Below are positions 1 to 8,454 of a DNA stretch of 64,000 nucleotides, piece after piece. The stretch is from Flavobacterium lacustre (GTDB lineage: Bacteria; Bacteroidota; Bacteroidia; Flavobacteriales; Flavobacteriaceae). The notes under the pieces were generated by a model. That model saw nothing but the letters and a program-made list of their open reading frames with translations, did no database searches and was not told where the DNA came from. Both the position numbers and the translations under genes were made by a program. Position 1 is the first letter of the stretch; every line of letters starts with the position of its first letter. The stretch spans positions 248,001-312,000 of the forward strand of contig NZ_CP114882.2 in the NCBI RefSeq assembly GCF_027474525.2. Direction: 5' to 3'.

Positions 1-105
1 ACGTGCTCTTAGTTGACGAACAGTTCCAGTTTTATCAAACTTTCTTTTGTAACGTTTTAACGCTCTATCGATATTTTCTCCGTCTTTAATTGGTATAATT
101 AACAT
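1..105 (-). CDS. rpsU: 30S ribosomal protein bS21, 3' part cut by window edge
   Basis: The reading frame starts at ATG 105 and runs off the left edge. The visible residues begin MLIIPIKDGENIDRALKRYK and continue with the basic stretch typical of bS21. bS21 is a small basic protein of the 30S platform close to the 3' end of 16S rRNA. Its start is fixed by a strong Shine-Dalgarno sequence six bases upstream, which is exceptional in this phylum. About 35 of the usual 60-70 codons are visible. Identification is firm although the gene is partial. Confidence 0.93.
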   Translation of the reverse strand, partial: MLIIPIKDGENIDRALKRYKRKFDKTGTVRQLRAR

Positions 106-111
106 AATTTT

Positions 112-124
112 ATCACCCCCTTTC
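112..124 (-). promoter_or_regulatory. Strong Shine-Dalgarno sequence of rpsU
   Basis: On the minus strand the 13 bases GAAAGGGGGTGAT lie 6 nt before the rpsU ATG. They match the complement of the usual 16S 3' end (GAAAGGAGGTGAT) at 12 of 13 positions, and the one difference allows a G-U pair. Bacteroidetes genes normally lack such sites, and no comparable one was noticed elsewhere in the window. In this phylum bS21 helps hide the anti-SD, so a strong SD on rpsU fits autoregulation by the bS21 level. Confidence 0.85.
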
Positions 125-134
125 GTTAAGAGCG

Positions 135-142
135 CAAAAGTA
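135..142 (-). promoter_or_regulatory. Likely -7 element of rpsU promoter
   Basis: TACTTTTG on the minus strand fits the Bacteroidetes -7 consensus TAnnTTTG. It would start transcription around base 130, giving a leader of about 25 nt that contains the SD. No clear TTTG -33 box is seen at the right distance. Confidence 0.5.
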
Positions 143-214
143 TATTTTTATTTTGAATTTTGAATCATAAATTATCAATTATTTTAAAGAAGAAAGATAA
201 AAGATTAAAACCTG

Positions 215-1357
215 TTACTCTTTCAAAATATTTCTGGAAATCACTATCTTTTGAATCTCAGTAGTTCCTTCCCCAATAGTACATAATTTAGAATCTCTGT
301 AGAATTTTTCAACAGGATAATCCTTAGTATATCCATAACCTCCATGAATTTGAATCGCTTCGTTTGATACTTTGACACAAACTTCGGAAGCATACATTTT
401 TGCCATTGCCCCCATTGTGGTAACTGGTTTATGCTGTTCTTTAAGGAAAGCAGCTTTATACAATAATAATTCTGACGCTTCGATTTCAGTTGCCATATCA
501 GCCAGTTTAAAGGCAATTCCTTGAAACTCGGAAATTGCTTTCCCAAACTGATGTCTTTCTTTCGAATATTTTAAAGCGGCTTCATAAGCGCCTTTTGCAA
601 TTCCTAACGACAATGCTCCAATTGATATTCTGCCGCCATCAAGAATTTTCATCGCCTGAATAAAACCTTGCCCAACATCACCTAACCGATTAGCATCAGG
701 TATTTTGCAATTATCAAATATCAATTCAGCCGTTTCGCTGGCACGCATTCCTAATTTATTTTCTTTTTTCCCGGAACTAAATCCCGGCATTCCTTTTTCA
801 AATACAAAAGCGGTCATTCCTTTTGAATCTCCTTTTTCACCCGTACGAACAATTACAACAGCAATATCTCCGGAAATGGCATGCGTAATAAAATTTTTAG
901 AACCATTAACAATCCAAGAATCACCGTCTTTTACCGCCGTAGTATTCATTCCTCCAGCATCCGAACCCGTGCCATGTTCCGTCAATCCCCAAGCACCAAT
1001 ATGTTCACCAGAAGCTAGTTTTGGAATCCATTTTTTCTTTTGCTCTTCGTTTCCAAAGGTCAAAATATGATTAACGCATAATGAATTATGAGCCGCGACT
1101 GACAAACCAATTGAGGGATCTACTTTTGAAATTTCCTCCACAATGGTAACATATTCATGATATCCTAAACCGGAACCTCCCAGTTCATGAGGAACTAAAA
1201 TCCCCATAAATCCCATTTTCCCCAGTTTTTTAAACAAAGGAACAGGAAATATCTGAGCTTCATCCCAATCCATTATATAAGGTCTGATATTATGTTCCGC
1301 GAAATCTCGTATAGATTGTGCAATCAAAGACTGTGTTTCGTTGTAATCGAAGTTCAT
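215..1357 (-). CDS. Acyl-CoA dehydrogenase, short/branched-chain type
   Basis: This 380-residue FAD flavoprotein is full length for the family. It oxidises acyl-CoA to 2-enoyl-CoA, passing electrons to ETF, in fatty-acid or branched-chain amino-acid breakdown. Visible features are the helical N-terminal domain (1-115), the flavin-contacting stretch WGLTEHGTGSDAGG (about 123-136), the middle beta domain, and the C-terminal helical domain with IHGGYGYTKDYP. The catalytic base is probably E363 in IGEGTTEIQ, the position used by short-chain and butyryl-CoA dehydrogenases. It lies 17 bp downstream of the HhH-protein gene and may be cotranscribed with it. The exact substrate cannot be read from sequence. 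Confidence 0.93.
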   Translation of the reverse strand: MNFDYNETQSLIAQSIRDFAEHNIRPYIMDWDEAQIFPVPLFKKLGKMGFMGILVPHELGGSGLGYHEYVTIVEEISKVDPSIGLSVAAHNSLCVNHILTFGNEEQKKKWIPKLASGEHIGAWGLTEHGTGSDAGGMNTTAVKDGDSWIVNGSKNFITHAISGDIAVVIVRTGEKGDSKGMTAFVFEKGMPGFSSGKKENKLGMRASETAELIFDNCKIPDANRLGDVGQGFIQAMKILDGGRISIGALSLGIAKGAYEAALKYSKERHQFGKAISEFQGIAFKLADMATEIEASELLLYKAAFLKEQHKPVTTMGAMAKMYASEVCVKVSNEAIQIHGGYGYTKDYPVEKFYRDSKLCTIGEGTTEIQKIVISRNILKE

Positions 1358-1374
1358 CGTAATCGTTTTTGTTT

Positions 1375-2259
1375 TTAAAAGTCCAAATATAAGCCAATTA
1401 TATTTGCTTTTTCAACAGGAAAACCCTTAATTTTTATTAAATCCTCAACATTCTTAATATCTCCATTCATACTTCGGAACGTTACGATTTGTTTAGCAAG
1501 CGGATATTTGAAATAAGGAAATTGTGAAAGTTCTTTTAAAGAAGCATTATTTATATCTATTTTCTTCAGATTGGGAAGTACCAGAACTTTAAAATGAGCA
1601 TTCAAGTTTTCAACAACTTCGGGCGAAAGTCCCCAAACGTCATTCATTTGTTCCATAGATACAAATCCGCCTAAACTTTCTTTTTGTTTTAAAATTCGAA
1701 GTGAAATCGCCTCTCCTATTCCGTATATTTTAATTAAATCCTCTTGTGAAGCTTTGTTAATGTCTATCAAAACTATCTTTTCTTTTTTGGCGAAAGCCGT
1801 ATTTGAAAATTTCTTAAAATCCTTAGAATCCTTTTTAGCGTTAACCCAATCCGGAAATTTAAAATACGGAGTTATTTTTTTTAATAAAGAATCAGAAACT
1901 TTTGTGACATTTTGAAATTCCTGCGGAGAATTGACATATTTATTTTCTTTTCTAAAAGCCAGCAATCGGTCTATTTCCTGCACAGACATCCCTAATTTAT
2001 AGCCTTTATAATCTGTAATGAAATTTGGATTGAAAGGGTATATTTTTGGCGAATACTTTGGCACTTCCCCTTTCATCGAATCAATTTCAGATTGTAACGA
2101 AAGCCATTTTTGCTTAGCGGGATATTCTTTTGAAATCACACTAAAATCAACAAAAAAATAAATCATTTGCAAGGCAATAATAAAACAAAAAAGTACCAAT
2201 ATACCGTTACGTTGGTCACGGGAAAAATTAAAATATGTTTTTATGGTTTTAAAACTCAT
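1375..2259 (-). CDS. Membrane-anchored helix-hairpin-helix (ComEA-like) protein
   Basis: The 294-residue protein has one N-terminal membrane segment (about 18-38) and then three ComEA-like helix-hairpin-helix units at roughly 80-133, 165-222 and 233-290. Units two and three carry the typical IDIN(K/N)AS start. HhH motifs bind DNA backbone without sequence preference, and ComEA proteins bind incoming DNA during transformation. Here the topology suggests a DNA-binding part outside the cytoplasmic membrane, but no competence genes are nearby, so the role stays open. The acyl-CoA dehydrogenase gene follows after 17 bp. Confidence 0.8.
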   Translation of the reverse strand: MSFKTIKTYFNFSRDQRNGILVLFCFIIALQMIYFFVDFSVISKEYPAKQKWLSLQSEIDSMKGEVPKYSPKIYPFNPNFITDYKGYKLGMSVQEIDRLLAFRKENKYVNSPQEFQNVTKVSDSLLKKITPYFKFPDWVNAKKDSKDFKKFSNTAFAKKEKIVLIDINKASQEDLIKIYGIGEAISLRILKQKESLGGFVSMEQMNDVWGLSPEVVENLNAHFKVLVLPNLKKIDINNASLKELSQFPYFKYPLAKQIVTFRSMNGDIKNVEDLIKIKGFPVEKANIIGLYLDF

Positions 2260-2486
2260 TTTTCAAAAGGAAATTACTGAATCTGATTTAATATTTTCAT
2301 TTTCTAAAAATACGAAATAATTTCCTACTTACCATTCCCATGAAAAAAAATTAAATACTACATAAAGACAAACTAAAACAACTACCCCTGTTATATGAGT
2401 ATATATCACCCCAAAAAGCATCTTATACCGGAGCTACCCATCAACAAAACTGCTTTTGAATATTTTTTATAACTTAAAACATAATT

Positions 2487-2521
2487 TTTGTTTTTATTTT
2501 TTATAAAAAACAATACATTTG
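2487..2521 (+). promoter_or_regulatory. Promoter of the APC permease gene
   Basis: TTTG at 2487-2490 and TACATTTG at 2514-2521, 23 nt apart, match the -33/-7 boxes of Bacteroidetes promoters; the spacer is at the long end. The -7 box covers a possible upstream TTG start (2519), which excludes that start and supports ATG 2552. Confidence 0.6.
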
Positions 2522-2551
2522 AAAACTAATAACAATAAAACTAAAAATAAT

Positions 2552-4027
2552 ATGTCTATTTGGAAAAGAAAACCATTGGCACAACTTTTAGCAGAAGCTG
2601 CTGACTCCGAAAAAGGATTAAAAAGAACGCTAACCGCTTGGTCATTAATTGCATTAGGAATTGGCGCTATTATTGGTGCCGGACTGTTTGTAAGAACAGC
2701 AACTGCTGCTGCTCAGAGCGCAGGACCTTCCGTAACGATTGCCTTCATTGTTGCTGCAATTGGGTGTGCTTTAGCTGGCTTATGTTATGCAGAACTTTCA
2801 TCTTCAATTCCAATTTCTGGTAGCGCATATACATATACATATGCCACAATGGGAGAGTTCCTAGCTTGGATTATTGGCTGGGATTTAATCCTTGAATATG
2901 CTGTAGGAGCAGCAACAGTTGGGATTGCCTGGAGTGAATATTTAAACAATCTATTGATTAATGTGCTCCATATGAGCCCTATACCATATTCGCTATGTCA
3001 TTCCCCTTTTCAGACTTCGTTGACTGGGGAACAAGGAATAATCAATTTACCAGCACTATTCATAGTAGGTGCAATTAGTTTATTATTGATAAAAGGGATT
3101 CAAGAATCAGCTTTTGTAAATGGAATTATTGTAGTAGTTAAAGTTGTAATTGTTGTACTAATCATTGTTATTGGTTGGAATTTTGTAAACCCTGCAAATC
3201 ATACTCCTTATATTCCACCAAGTTCTATTTTTACAGATGAACATGGTGTTGGCCATAATTACGGAGGAGTAATGGGGATTTTAGGTGCAGCAGGAACGGT
3301 TTTCTTTGCATTTATTGGATTTGATGCTGTAAGTACAGCAGCCCAAGAAACTAAAAACCCAAAAAGAGCTATGCCAATTGGAATATTAGGATCATTAGCC
3401 GTTTGTACTATTTTATATATTCTTTTTGCACATGTCTTGACAGGAGTTGCAACAGTTGAAGACTTTAGAACTGGAGGTAAAGAAGCTTCAGTAGCATTCG
3501 CTATCGATAAATACATGATTGGATATGCTTGGTTAGGTCAACTGGTAACAGTAGCTATTTTGGCCGGATTTTCTTCTGTTATTTTAGTGATGCTATTAGG
3601 TCAATCCAGAGTTTTTTATGCAATGGGTAAAGATGGATTATTACCTAAATCATTCAGTGATCTTCATCCAAAATACAAAACACCTTACAAAGCAAATATT
3701 GCTATTTTAGTAATAGTTGGAGCTTTTGCAGCTTTTGTACCTGGTGATATTGTAGGTGATATGACAAGTATAGGAACCTTATTTGCTTTTTCACTTGTAT
3801 GTGTTTCCGTAATCATTCTAAGAAAAAAAGAACCTAATATGGTTCGTGAATTCAAAACTCCTTTCGTACCGCTTGTACCGATATTAGGAGTTGGTGTTTG
3901 TTTTGCTATGATGTACGGCTTAGGCTGGACAAACTGGTTGAGACTATTTGTATGGATGGCATTAGGAGTAATTTTCTATTTTGCTTACGGCAAGAAAAAT
4001 AGTGTCCTGAACAATCCAGAAAAATAA
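2552..4027 (+). CDS. APC-family amino acid permease
   Basis: The 491-residue inner-membrane protein has about 12-14 hydrophobic segments. The first helix carries GIGAIIGAGLFVRTA, the Gly-rich unwound segment that binds the amino-acid backbone in APC transporters. Length and pattern fit the bacterial cationic-amino-acid-transporter-like branch (YfnA/CAT type), which imports amino acids by proton symport. ATG 2552 is chosen over the in-frame TTG at 2519 because that TTG lies inside the -7 promoter box. The gene stands alone and ends in a strong terminator shared with the convergent gene. The exact substrate is unknown. Confidence 0.9.
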   Translation: MSIWKRKPLAQLLAEAADSEKGLKRTLTAWSLIALGIGAIIGAGLFVRTATAAAQSAGPSVTIAFIVAAIGCALAGLCYAELSSSIPISGSAYTYTYATMGEFLAWIIGWDLILEYAVGAATVGIAWSEYLNNLLINVLHMSPIPYSLCHSPFQTSLTGEQGIINLPALFIVGAISLLLIKGIQESAFVNGIIVVVKVVIVVLIIVIGWNFVNPANHTPYIPPSSIFTDEHGVGHNYGGVMGILGAAGTVFFAFIGFDAVSTAAQETKNPKRAMPIGILGSLAVCTILYILFAHVLTGVATVEDFRTGGKEASVAFAIDKYMIGYAWLGQLVTVAILAGFSSVILVMLLGQSRVFYAMGKDGLLPKSFSDLHPKYKTPYKANIAILVIVGAFAAFVPGDIVGDMTSIGTLFAFSLVCVSVIILRKKEPNMVREFKTPFVPLVPILGVGVCFAMMYGLGWTNWLRLFVWMALGVIFYFAYGKKNSVLNNPEK

Positions 4028-4045
4028 CACACTACAACCCAAATT

Positions 4046-4091
4046 AAAAAAGGATTTTAAAGCTGTTTTCAACTTTAAAATCCTTTTTTTT
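4046..4091. terminator. Bidirectional intrinsic terminator
   Basis: A 16-17 bp inverted repeat, AAAAGGATTTTAAAG at about 4048-4062 and CTTTAAAATCCTTTT at about 4073-4087, encloses a 10-nt loop and is followed by T on the plus strand and also on the minus strand. It lies between the convergent permease and PspC-like genes and can end both transcripts. Confidence 0.88.
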
Positions 4092-4102
4092 ATTTAATTT
4101 CT

Positions 4103-4330
4103 TTACAAATCAAAAACCGAGGTACGTTTAGCTCTAATTAAATCCTTTAGACGAATCCAAAAAGCCAATGTCAAATAAACGGCAAACCACAATCCAACAG
4201 TAACAAACGACAAGTAGATAAAAAACAATCGCACACTACTGGCGCGCATTCCTAATGTATCAGCTAAACGAGAAGAAACATGGAAGCCATACTTTTCAAA
4301 AAAAAATTTAAGTTTTATAACTGCAGACAT
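4103..4330 (-). CDS. PspC-domain small membrane protein
   Basis: The 75-residue protein has the PspC layout: a short N-terminal amphipathic part, GMRASSVRLFFIYLSF (about 27-42), and a hydrophobic hairpin region up to about residue 60, followed by a basic tail. PspC proteins sense or respond to envelope stress in enterobacteria; flavobacterial stand-alone forms are uncharacterised. A TAAATTTG -7-like box at 4367-4374 on the minus strand would give it its own transcript. No pspA or pspB gene is nearby. Confidence 0.75.
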   Translation of the reverse strand: MSAVIKLKFFFEKYGFHVSSRLADTLGMRASSVRLFFIYLSFVTVGLWFAVYLTLAFWIRLKDLIRAKRTSVFDL

Positions 4331-4415
4331 GCTTTAGTTGATTTGATTATTTGTTGAATCGAGAAACAAATTTACAACATTATACCATTTCTACTATATG
4401 AAATGCAGAAATAAC

Positions 4416-5690
4416 TCAATTCACTTTTTTTAATAATTCTATTCCAATAGCGCATTCCAAGCACTTACTTTTATTGCAATATTCGTTTTTAAGCTGTAAT
4501 AACGATTGCGTCTCAAAAGCATTTTTCGACTGAATTCCAAAAGAAATAAATTTGTCTAAAACCGCATTTTTCTCAGGAGTAACTTGTTTCAAAAGATAAA
4601 TCAGGTCTTCAGAGATTTCCTTACCTTGACTTTTGGCGTAAGCAAATTGCAACGGAATAATAGTATTTATGACTAATAAATCTACAAATGACTTAGAGAG
4701 TAATTTCTTTTTCTTTGGACTTTCCTTATCAAACTGATAATGATTTTGCCAATATTCAGATACGGAAACCGCGAATACTTCATAAATATTCTCAAGAGAC
4801 TTTAAAGTACTTATTTTCGAAAATAAATTCTGGTGCTTGTGGTATACGTTAGCCAATTGAGAGAGTCTTATTGTAGGGAAATTATCCGGTCGATGTTTAA
4901 AAAACTGTACTGGTTCGATTATTTTCTTATCCATCTGATATTTATGAAGCAAATAAAAATATCTAAATTTTAAATCTTTGAAATAGTTATCTTCATTTTC
5001 TGAGTTCAACAATCCTGAATTTCCAAAAAACAATGCCTCTAAATTTTCTATTTCAAAACTTTCTTTTCTAATGACAGAAAAAGGAATTGATTGGGCAATT
5101 TTCATAAAAATTTCACCATTGGTATTCAAACCAAAATTCTTAGCCAAAAGACAAAATAAAACGGCTTCCCAATCGTGATGCGTTTGTTCTAATAATTCAA
5201 AAATAGGGTTAGATTTTCTTTCTAATCGCTCAAAAAATAATCGTTCCTGCCAATTTTCGAATAAAAAAGAATCAATCTCTTTAATTTGTTTCTCACAAAA
5301 AATCCAAGATTTTTGCAACATTAAGGATTGATAATTAGCAATTGTCAGAGCGTCAACATATTTTTTGAGTTCTAAAACAGGAATTTCAGTATTATTTTTC
5401 CTAAAAATTTCGGTGTCATGTTCCCAAACTACGTGTAGAATTACGTTTTCATAAGCAGCATCTCTTTCGTGATGATGCACATACCAATCCGAAGATTTTA
5501 AATGAATTTCTATATTTCCCGCCCATTTTTGATTACCAATTGTAATCTGGGCATTAAAGAAATCCGGTCCGGACAATTCTAAATATTGCCCTACTGACAA
5601 GATTGTAATTATTTCTCCATTGAATGTTTTCAAATTCAAAGAATCAAACTTTTTGAACTTCCAGAGGTAATGAAGAAAATCTTCTTTCAT
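4416..5690 (-). CDS. DUF2851 family protein
   Basis: The 424-residue soluble protein belongs to the Bacteroidetes DUF2851 family. The recognisable N-terminal region (about 30-110) contains LSGPDFFNAQITI, GNIEIHLKSSDWYVHHH and NVILHVVWEHD. The C-terminus has a Cys cluster, YCNKSKCLECAIG, spaced C-x4-C-x2-C, that could hold a metal. Function is unknown. It is 71 bp downstream of the exonuclease gene in the same direction. The family call rests on recognition of the conserved N-terminal blocks. Confidence 0.8.
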   Translation of the reverse strand: MKEDFLHYLWKFKKFDSLNLKTFNGEIITILSVGQYLELSGPDFFNAQITIGNQKWAGNIEIHLKSSDWYVHHHERDAAYENVILHVVWEHDTEIFRKNNTEIPVLELKKYVDALTIANYQSLMLQKSWIFCEKQIKEIDSFLFENWQERLFFERLERKSNPIFELLEQTHHDWEAVLFCLLAKNFGLNTNGEIFMKIAQSIPFSVIRKESFEIENLEALFFGNSGLLNSENEDNYFKDLKFRYFYLLHKYQMDKKIIEPVQFFKHRPDNFPTIRLSQLANVYHKHQNLFSKISTLKSLENIYEVFAVSVSEYWQNHYQFDKESPKKKKLLSKSFVDLLVINTIIPLQFAYAKSQGKEISEDLIYLLKQVTPEKNAVLDKFISFGIQSKNAFETQSLLQLKNEYCNKSKCLECAIGIELLKKVN

Positions 5691-5761
5691 ATTTCAGACT
5701 ATTAGTAATGGCATATAGCGGAGATACTAAAGTAGTAAAAAAAAACAGAAATGAAAGAAAT

Positions 5762-6244
5762 TTATTTCATTAAATACAATTTGGCACAAGCTCTGGCATC
5801 GGATAAAGCTTCGTGATGATTTAAAGAAATATTCATCTCACGACAGCAATCACTTAATTTAGTTGGCTTTAAACCTTTAGCTTTATAAATTTTAACAGTA
5901 CATTCCCAGCGGCTGGCAATATTCAAATCTGAATAATCTAAATTATAAAGAAGCATTGATTTAGCCAATACGTTCCTGTCAAAACTTTCATTATGAGCTA
6001 CAACTATTCTGTTTTGCAGTCTTTTTTTAATTTCAGGATACACTTGCGCAAATGATTTTGCATTAACAGTATCTTTTGGATAAATACCATGAACCTGAAT
6101 CGTAAAAGGAGAGTATAAATTATTTGGTGGTTTGATTAAACTAACGAATTCATCTACTATTATTCCGTTTTCTACGGTTACAATACCAACAGAACACGGA
6201 TGATATGCTGTTGCTGTTTCAAAATCTATGGCGGTGAAAGTCAT
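5762..6244 (-). CDS. DEDDh 3'-5' exonuclease (DnaQ/RNase T superfamily)
   Basis: The 160-residue protein is a single exonuclease domain. Exo I is IDFET with D7 and E9, exo II is HNESFD (about 84-89), and exo III is HHEALSDA near residues 142-149, which makes it the DEDDh type. Such enzymes remove nucleotides from DNA or RNA 3' ends with two divalent metals. Stand-alone copies like this are common besides the polymerase epsilon subunit, so it need not be the replicative proofreader. A TATATTTG box at 6325-6332 on the minus strand is a possible promoter. Confidence 0.88.
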   Translation of the reverse strand: MTFTAIDFETATAYHPCSVGIVTVENGIIVDEFVSLIKPPNNLYSPFTIQVHGIYPKDTVNAKSFAQVYPEIKKRLQNRIVVAHNESFDRNVLAKSMLLYNLDYSDLNIASRWECTVKIYKAKGLKPTKLSDCCREMNISLNHHEALSDARACAKLYLMK

Positions 6245-6411
6245 TTGGGTTTACTATTTTATAATACAATTTAGAAAAATCAAAGCACATGGAATTTCCT
6301 TTATTTTCTTCATCAATTGAATTACAAATATAATTTTAATAACTAGAGTTCATAGAAAATAAATATCCTTTTTATTTTCAAAATCTAAAAAAACGAATCC
6401 TTCTTTACAAA

Positions 6412-6810
6412 TCAAAATTCTATTTCATAAACGTCGCAGCTTACATAATCTAATAAAATTTCTTTATATTGTTTTTTACTCGAAAAATGTTCCGGCCAGA
6501 ATGTTGATGAATAAAAATACATTAATTCAAACACATCGTCATGATTTGTTGCTAAAACATCCAGATATTTCACGTAGCGATTATAGCAAAAATAATCTTC
6601 ATCAACACCGCCATTAATCAAACTTAAAATTCTTTTCTGAATAGGAAAACCTTCTACTTCATAGCCTTTATCAATACAATAACTGGATATTATTTCGATC
6701 ACATAACTTTCGTGAATTTCACCGTAATTAAAACAATCCAAACCGTCTCCTAAAACATACCAAACGTCATGAATTTCCATGATTTTACTTTTTATCGTAT
6801 CCATTTCCAT
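6412..6810 (-). CDS. Hypothetical acidic protein
   Basis: The predicted product has 132 residues, is acidic, rich in Tyr, Asp and Glu, has five Cys, and shows no signal peptide, membrane helix or family motif that I recognise. ATG 6810 is preferred over an upstream in-frame TTG at 6831, because the minus-strand -7 box TATTTTTG (6829-6836) overlaps that TTG and would place the transcript start near 6823. It lies alone between the cysteine-synthase gene and the exonuclease gene. Confidence 0.6.
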   Translation of the reverse strand: MEMDTIKSKIMEIHDVWYVLGDGLDCFNYGEIHESYVIEIISSYCIDKGYEVEGFPIQKRILSLINGGVDEDYFCYNRYVKYLDVLATNHDDVFELMYFYSSTFWPEHFSSKKQYKEILLDYVSCDVYEIEF

Positions 6811-6828
6811 AAAATATTTTTGTTTTTT

Positions 6829-6836
6829 CAAAAATA
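6829..6836 (-). promoter_or_regulatory. -7 promoter box of the hypothetical gene at 6412-6810
   Basis: TATTTTTG on the minus strand matches TAnnTTTG and lies about 19 nt before ATG 6810. It decides the start codon of that gene. A matching -33 box is not obvious. Confidence 0.5.
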
Positions 6837-6908
6837 AATAAGCTTATAATTATTCCTTTACGGTTTTCCTCATTTCGGATTAATTTTTAAAACCATACAA
6901 ATTAATAA

Positions 6909-6938
6909 AGCCTGTAAAATCTTTAAATCTTACAGGCT
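6909..6938 (-). terminator. Probable terminator of the cysteine synthase gene
   Basis: AGCCTGTAA (6909-6917) and TTACAGGCT (6930-6938) form a 9-bp stem with a 12-nt loop, 29 bp past the stop codon. On the minus strand a T-rich stretch follows. Confidence 0.7.
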
Positions 6939-6966
6939 ATACAATTAAAATGAGAACTAAAGTCTC

Positions 6967-8328
6967 TTATTTTATCGAACCGATAATATCCGATTTTGTT
7001 ATAATATGATGGCTGCCATTTTCTAAATCTACCAAAACCGCATCGTTTTCTCTAGTAAACAGCTTGGATAGTTCTTCGATCGGCGTTCCTAATTTTACTA
7101 TAGGAAATGGTTTTCCCATAACCTCTTTAATGGGTTTATCTGCTACATTTTTATCAGCAACGTAACTTTGGAACAAATCACTTTCATCAACAGACCCTAC
7201 AAATCCTGTAACATCGATTACCGGAATTTGTGATATTTTATATTTACGCATTCTTTCGATTGCGTGTGAAACTAACTCTTCTGTTCGTACAACAATCAAT
7301 GGTTTATTGATATGGTCTTTAATAACATCTTCGGCTTTTGTAATGTCCTCATCCAGAAAACCACGCTCGCGCATCCAGTCATCGTTAAACATTTTACCCA
7401 CATAACGACTTCCTGAATCATGAAATAAAACCACAACAACATCATCTGGTTTGAAATGTTCCTTGAGCTGCAACAATCCTTTTATAGCTGCGCCTGCCGA
7501 ATTCCCAACAAAAATACCTTCTTCAAGCGCAATTTTACGCGTATACACCGCCGCATCTTTATCGGTAACTTTTGTGAATCCGTCTATCAATGAAAAATCA
7601 ACATTTTTAGGTAAAATATCTTCGCCAATTCCTTCGGTGATGTACGAATAAATTTCATTTTCATCGAAAATGCCGGTTTCATGGTATTTTTTAAATACAG
7701 AACCATAAGTATCAATACCCCAGATTTTGATGTTTGGATTTTTCTCTTTTAAATATTTTCCAACACCCGAAATAGTTCCTCCTGTACCAACACCCACCAC
7801 AAAATGAGTGATTTTACCTTCGGTTTGCTCCCAAATTTCAGGACCGGTTTGTTCATAATGCGCCATCGAATTTGATGGATTATCATATTGATTGACGTAC
7901 CATGAATTAGGAGTATCTTCGGCTAACCTTTTTGAAACCGAATAATAAGAACGCGGATCTGTTGGTTCAACATCAGTAGGACAAACAATAACTTTGGCTC
8001 CTACGGCACGAAGAATATCCATTTTTTCTTTGGATTGTTTGTCCGAAATTACACAAATCAGTTTATATCCTTTTATTATTGCCACTAAGGCTAACCCCAT
8101 TCCTGTATTGCCAGAAGTCCCTTCGATAATAGTTCCACCGGGTTTTAATCTTCCGTCAGCTTCGGCATCTTCAATCATTTTTACGGCCATTCTGTCTTTT
8201 ACAGAATTTCCAGGATTAAAGGTTTCTACTTTGGCGAGTACCAAAGCGTCTATTCCGGCAACGACTTTATGAAGTTTTACTAATGGTGTGTTACCTATAG
8301 TACCTAATATATTTTCTGAATAATTCAT
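6967..8328 (-). CDS. PLP-dependent cysteine synthase / cystathionine beta-synthase with CBS pair
   Basis: The 453-residue protein has a fold-type II PLP domain (1 to about 320) and two CBS domains (about 335-453). The PLP lysine is K44 in NPGNSVKDRM, and the phosphate loop is EGTSGNTGMG. The domain order is that of cystathionine beta-synthase, which joins serine and homocysteine; O-acetylserine sulfhydrylase activity is the alternative and cannot be excluded. The CBS pair probably binds an adenosyl ligand such as SAM or AMP. A TATATTTG box at 8394-8401 on the minus strand implies a leader of about 60 nt. Confidence 0.9.
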   Translation of the reverse strand: MNYSENILGTIGNTPLVKLHKVVAGIDALVLAKVETFNPGNSVKDRMAVKMIEDAEADGRLKPGGTIIEGTSGNTGMGLALVAIIKGYKLICVISDKQSKEKMDILRAVGAKVIVCPTDVEPTDPRSYYSVSKRLAEDTPNSWYVNQYDNPSNSMAHYEQTGPEIWEQTEGKITHFVVGVGTGGTISGVGKYLKEKNPNIKIWGIDTYGSVFKKYHETGIFDENEIYSYITEGIGEDILPKNVDFSLIDGFTKVTDKDAAVYTRKIALEEGIFVGNSAGAAIKGLLQLKEHFKPDDVVVVLFHDSGSRYVGKMFNDDWMRERGFLDEDITKAEDVIKDHINKPLIVVRTEELVSHAIERMRKYKISQIPVIDVTGFVGSVDESDLFQSYVADKNVADKPIKEVMGKPFPIVKLGTPIEELSKLFTRENDAVLVDLENGSHHIITKSDIIGSIK

Positions 8329-8454
8329 CGTTTCTCTTTTTAATGATTGAATTTAGTGGGGCTTATTAAACTCTACTATTCCTATATAATAAACAAATAT
8401 AAGTAATAGTTCTATATCTTTAAGAGCTTTTATTACGAAATAAAGCGTAGAACG

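Noticed and set aside
2519..2551. Upstream TTG start of the APC permease
   Set aside because: The TTG lies inside the -7 promoter box TACATTTG, so it would not be in the transcript; ATG 2552 fits the family N-terminus.
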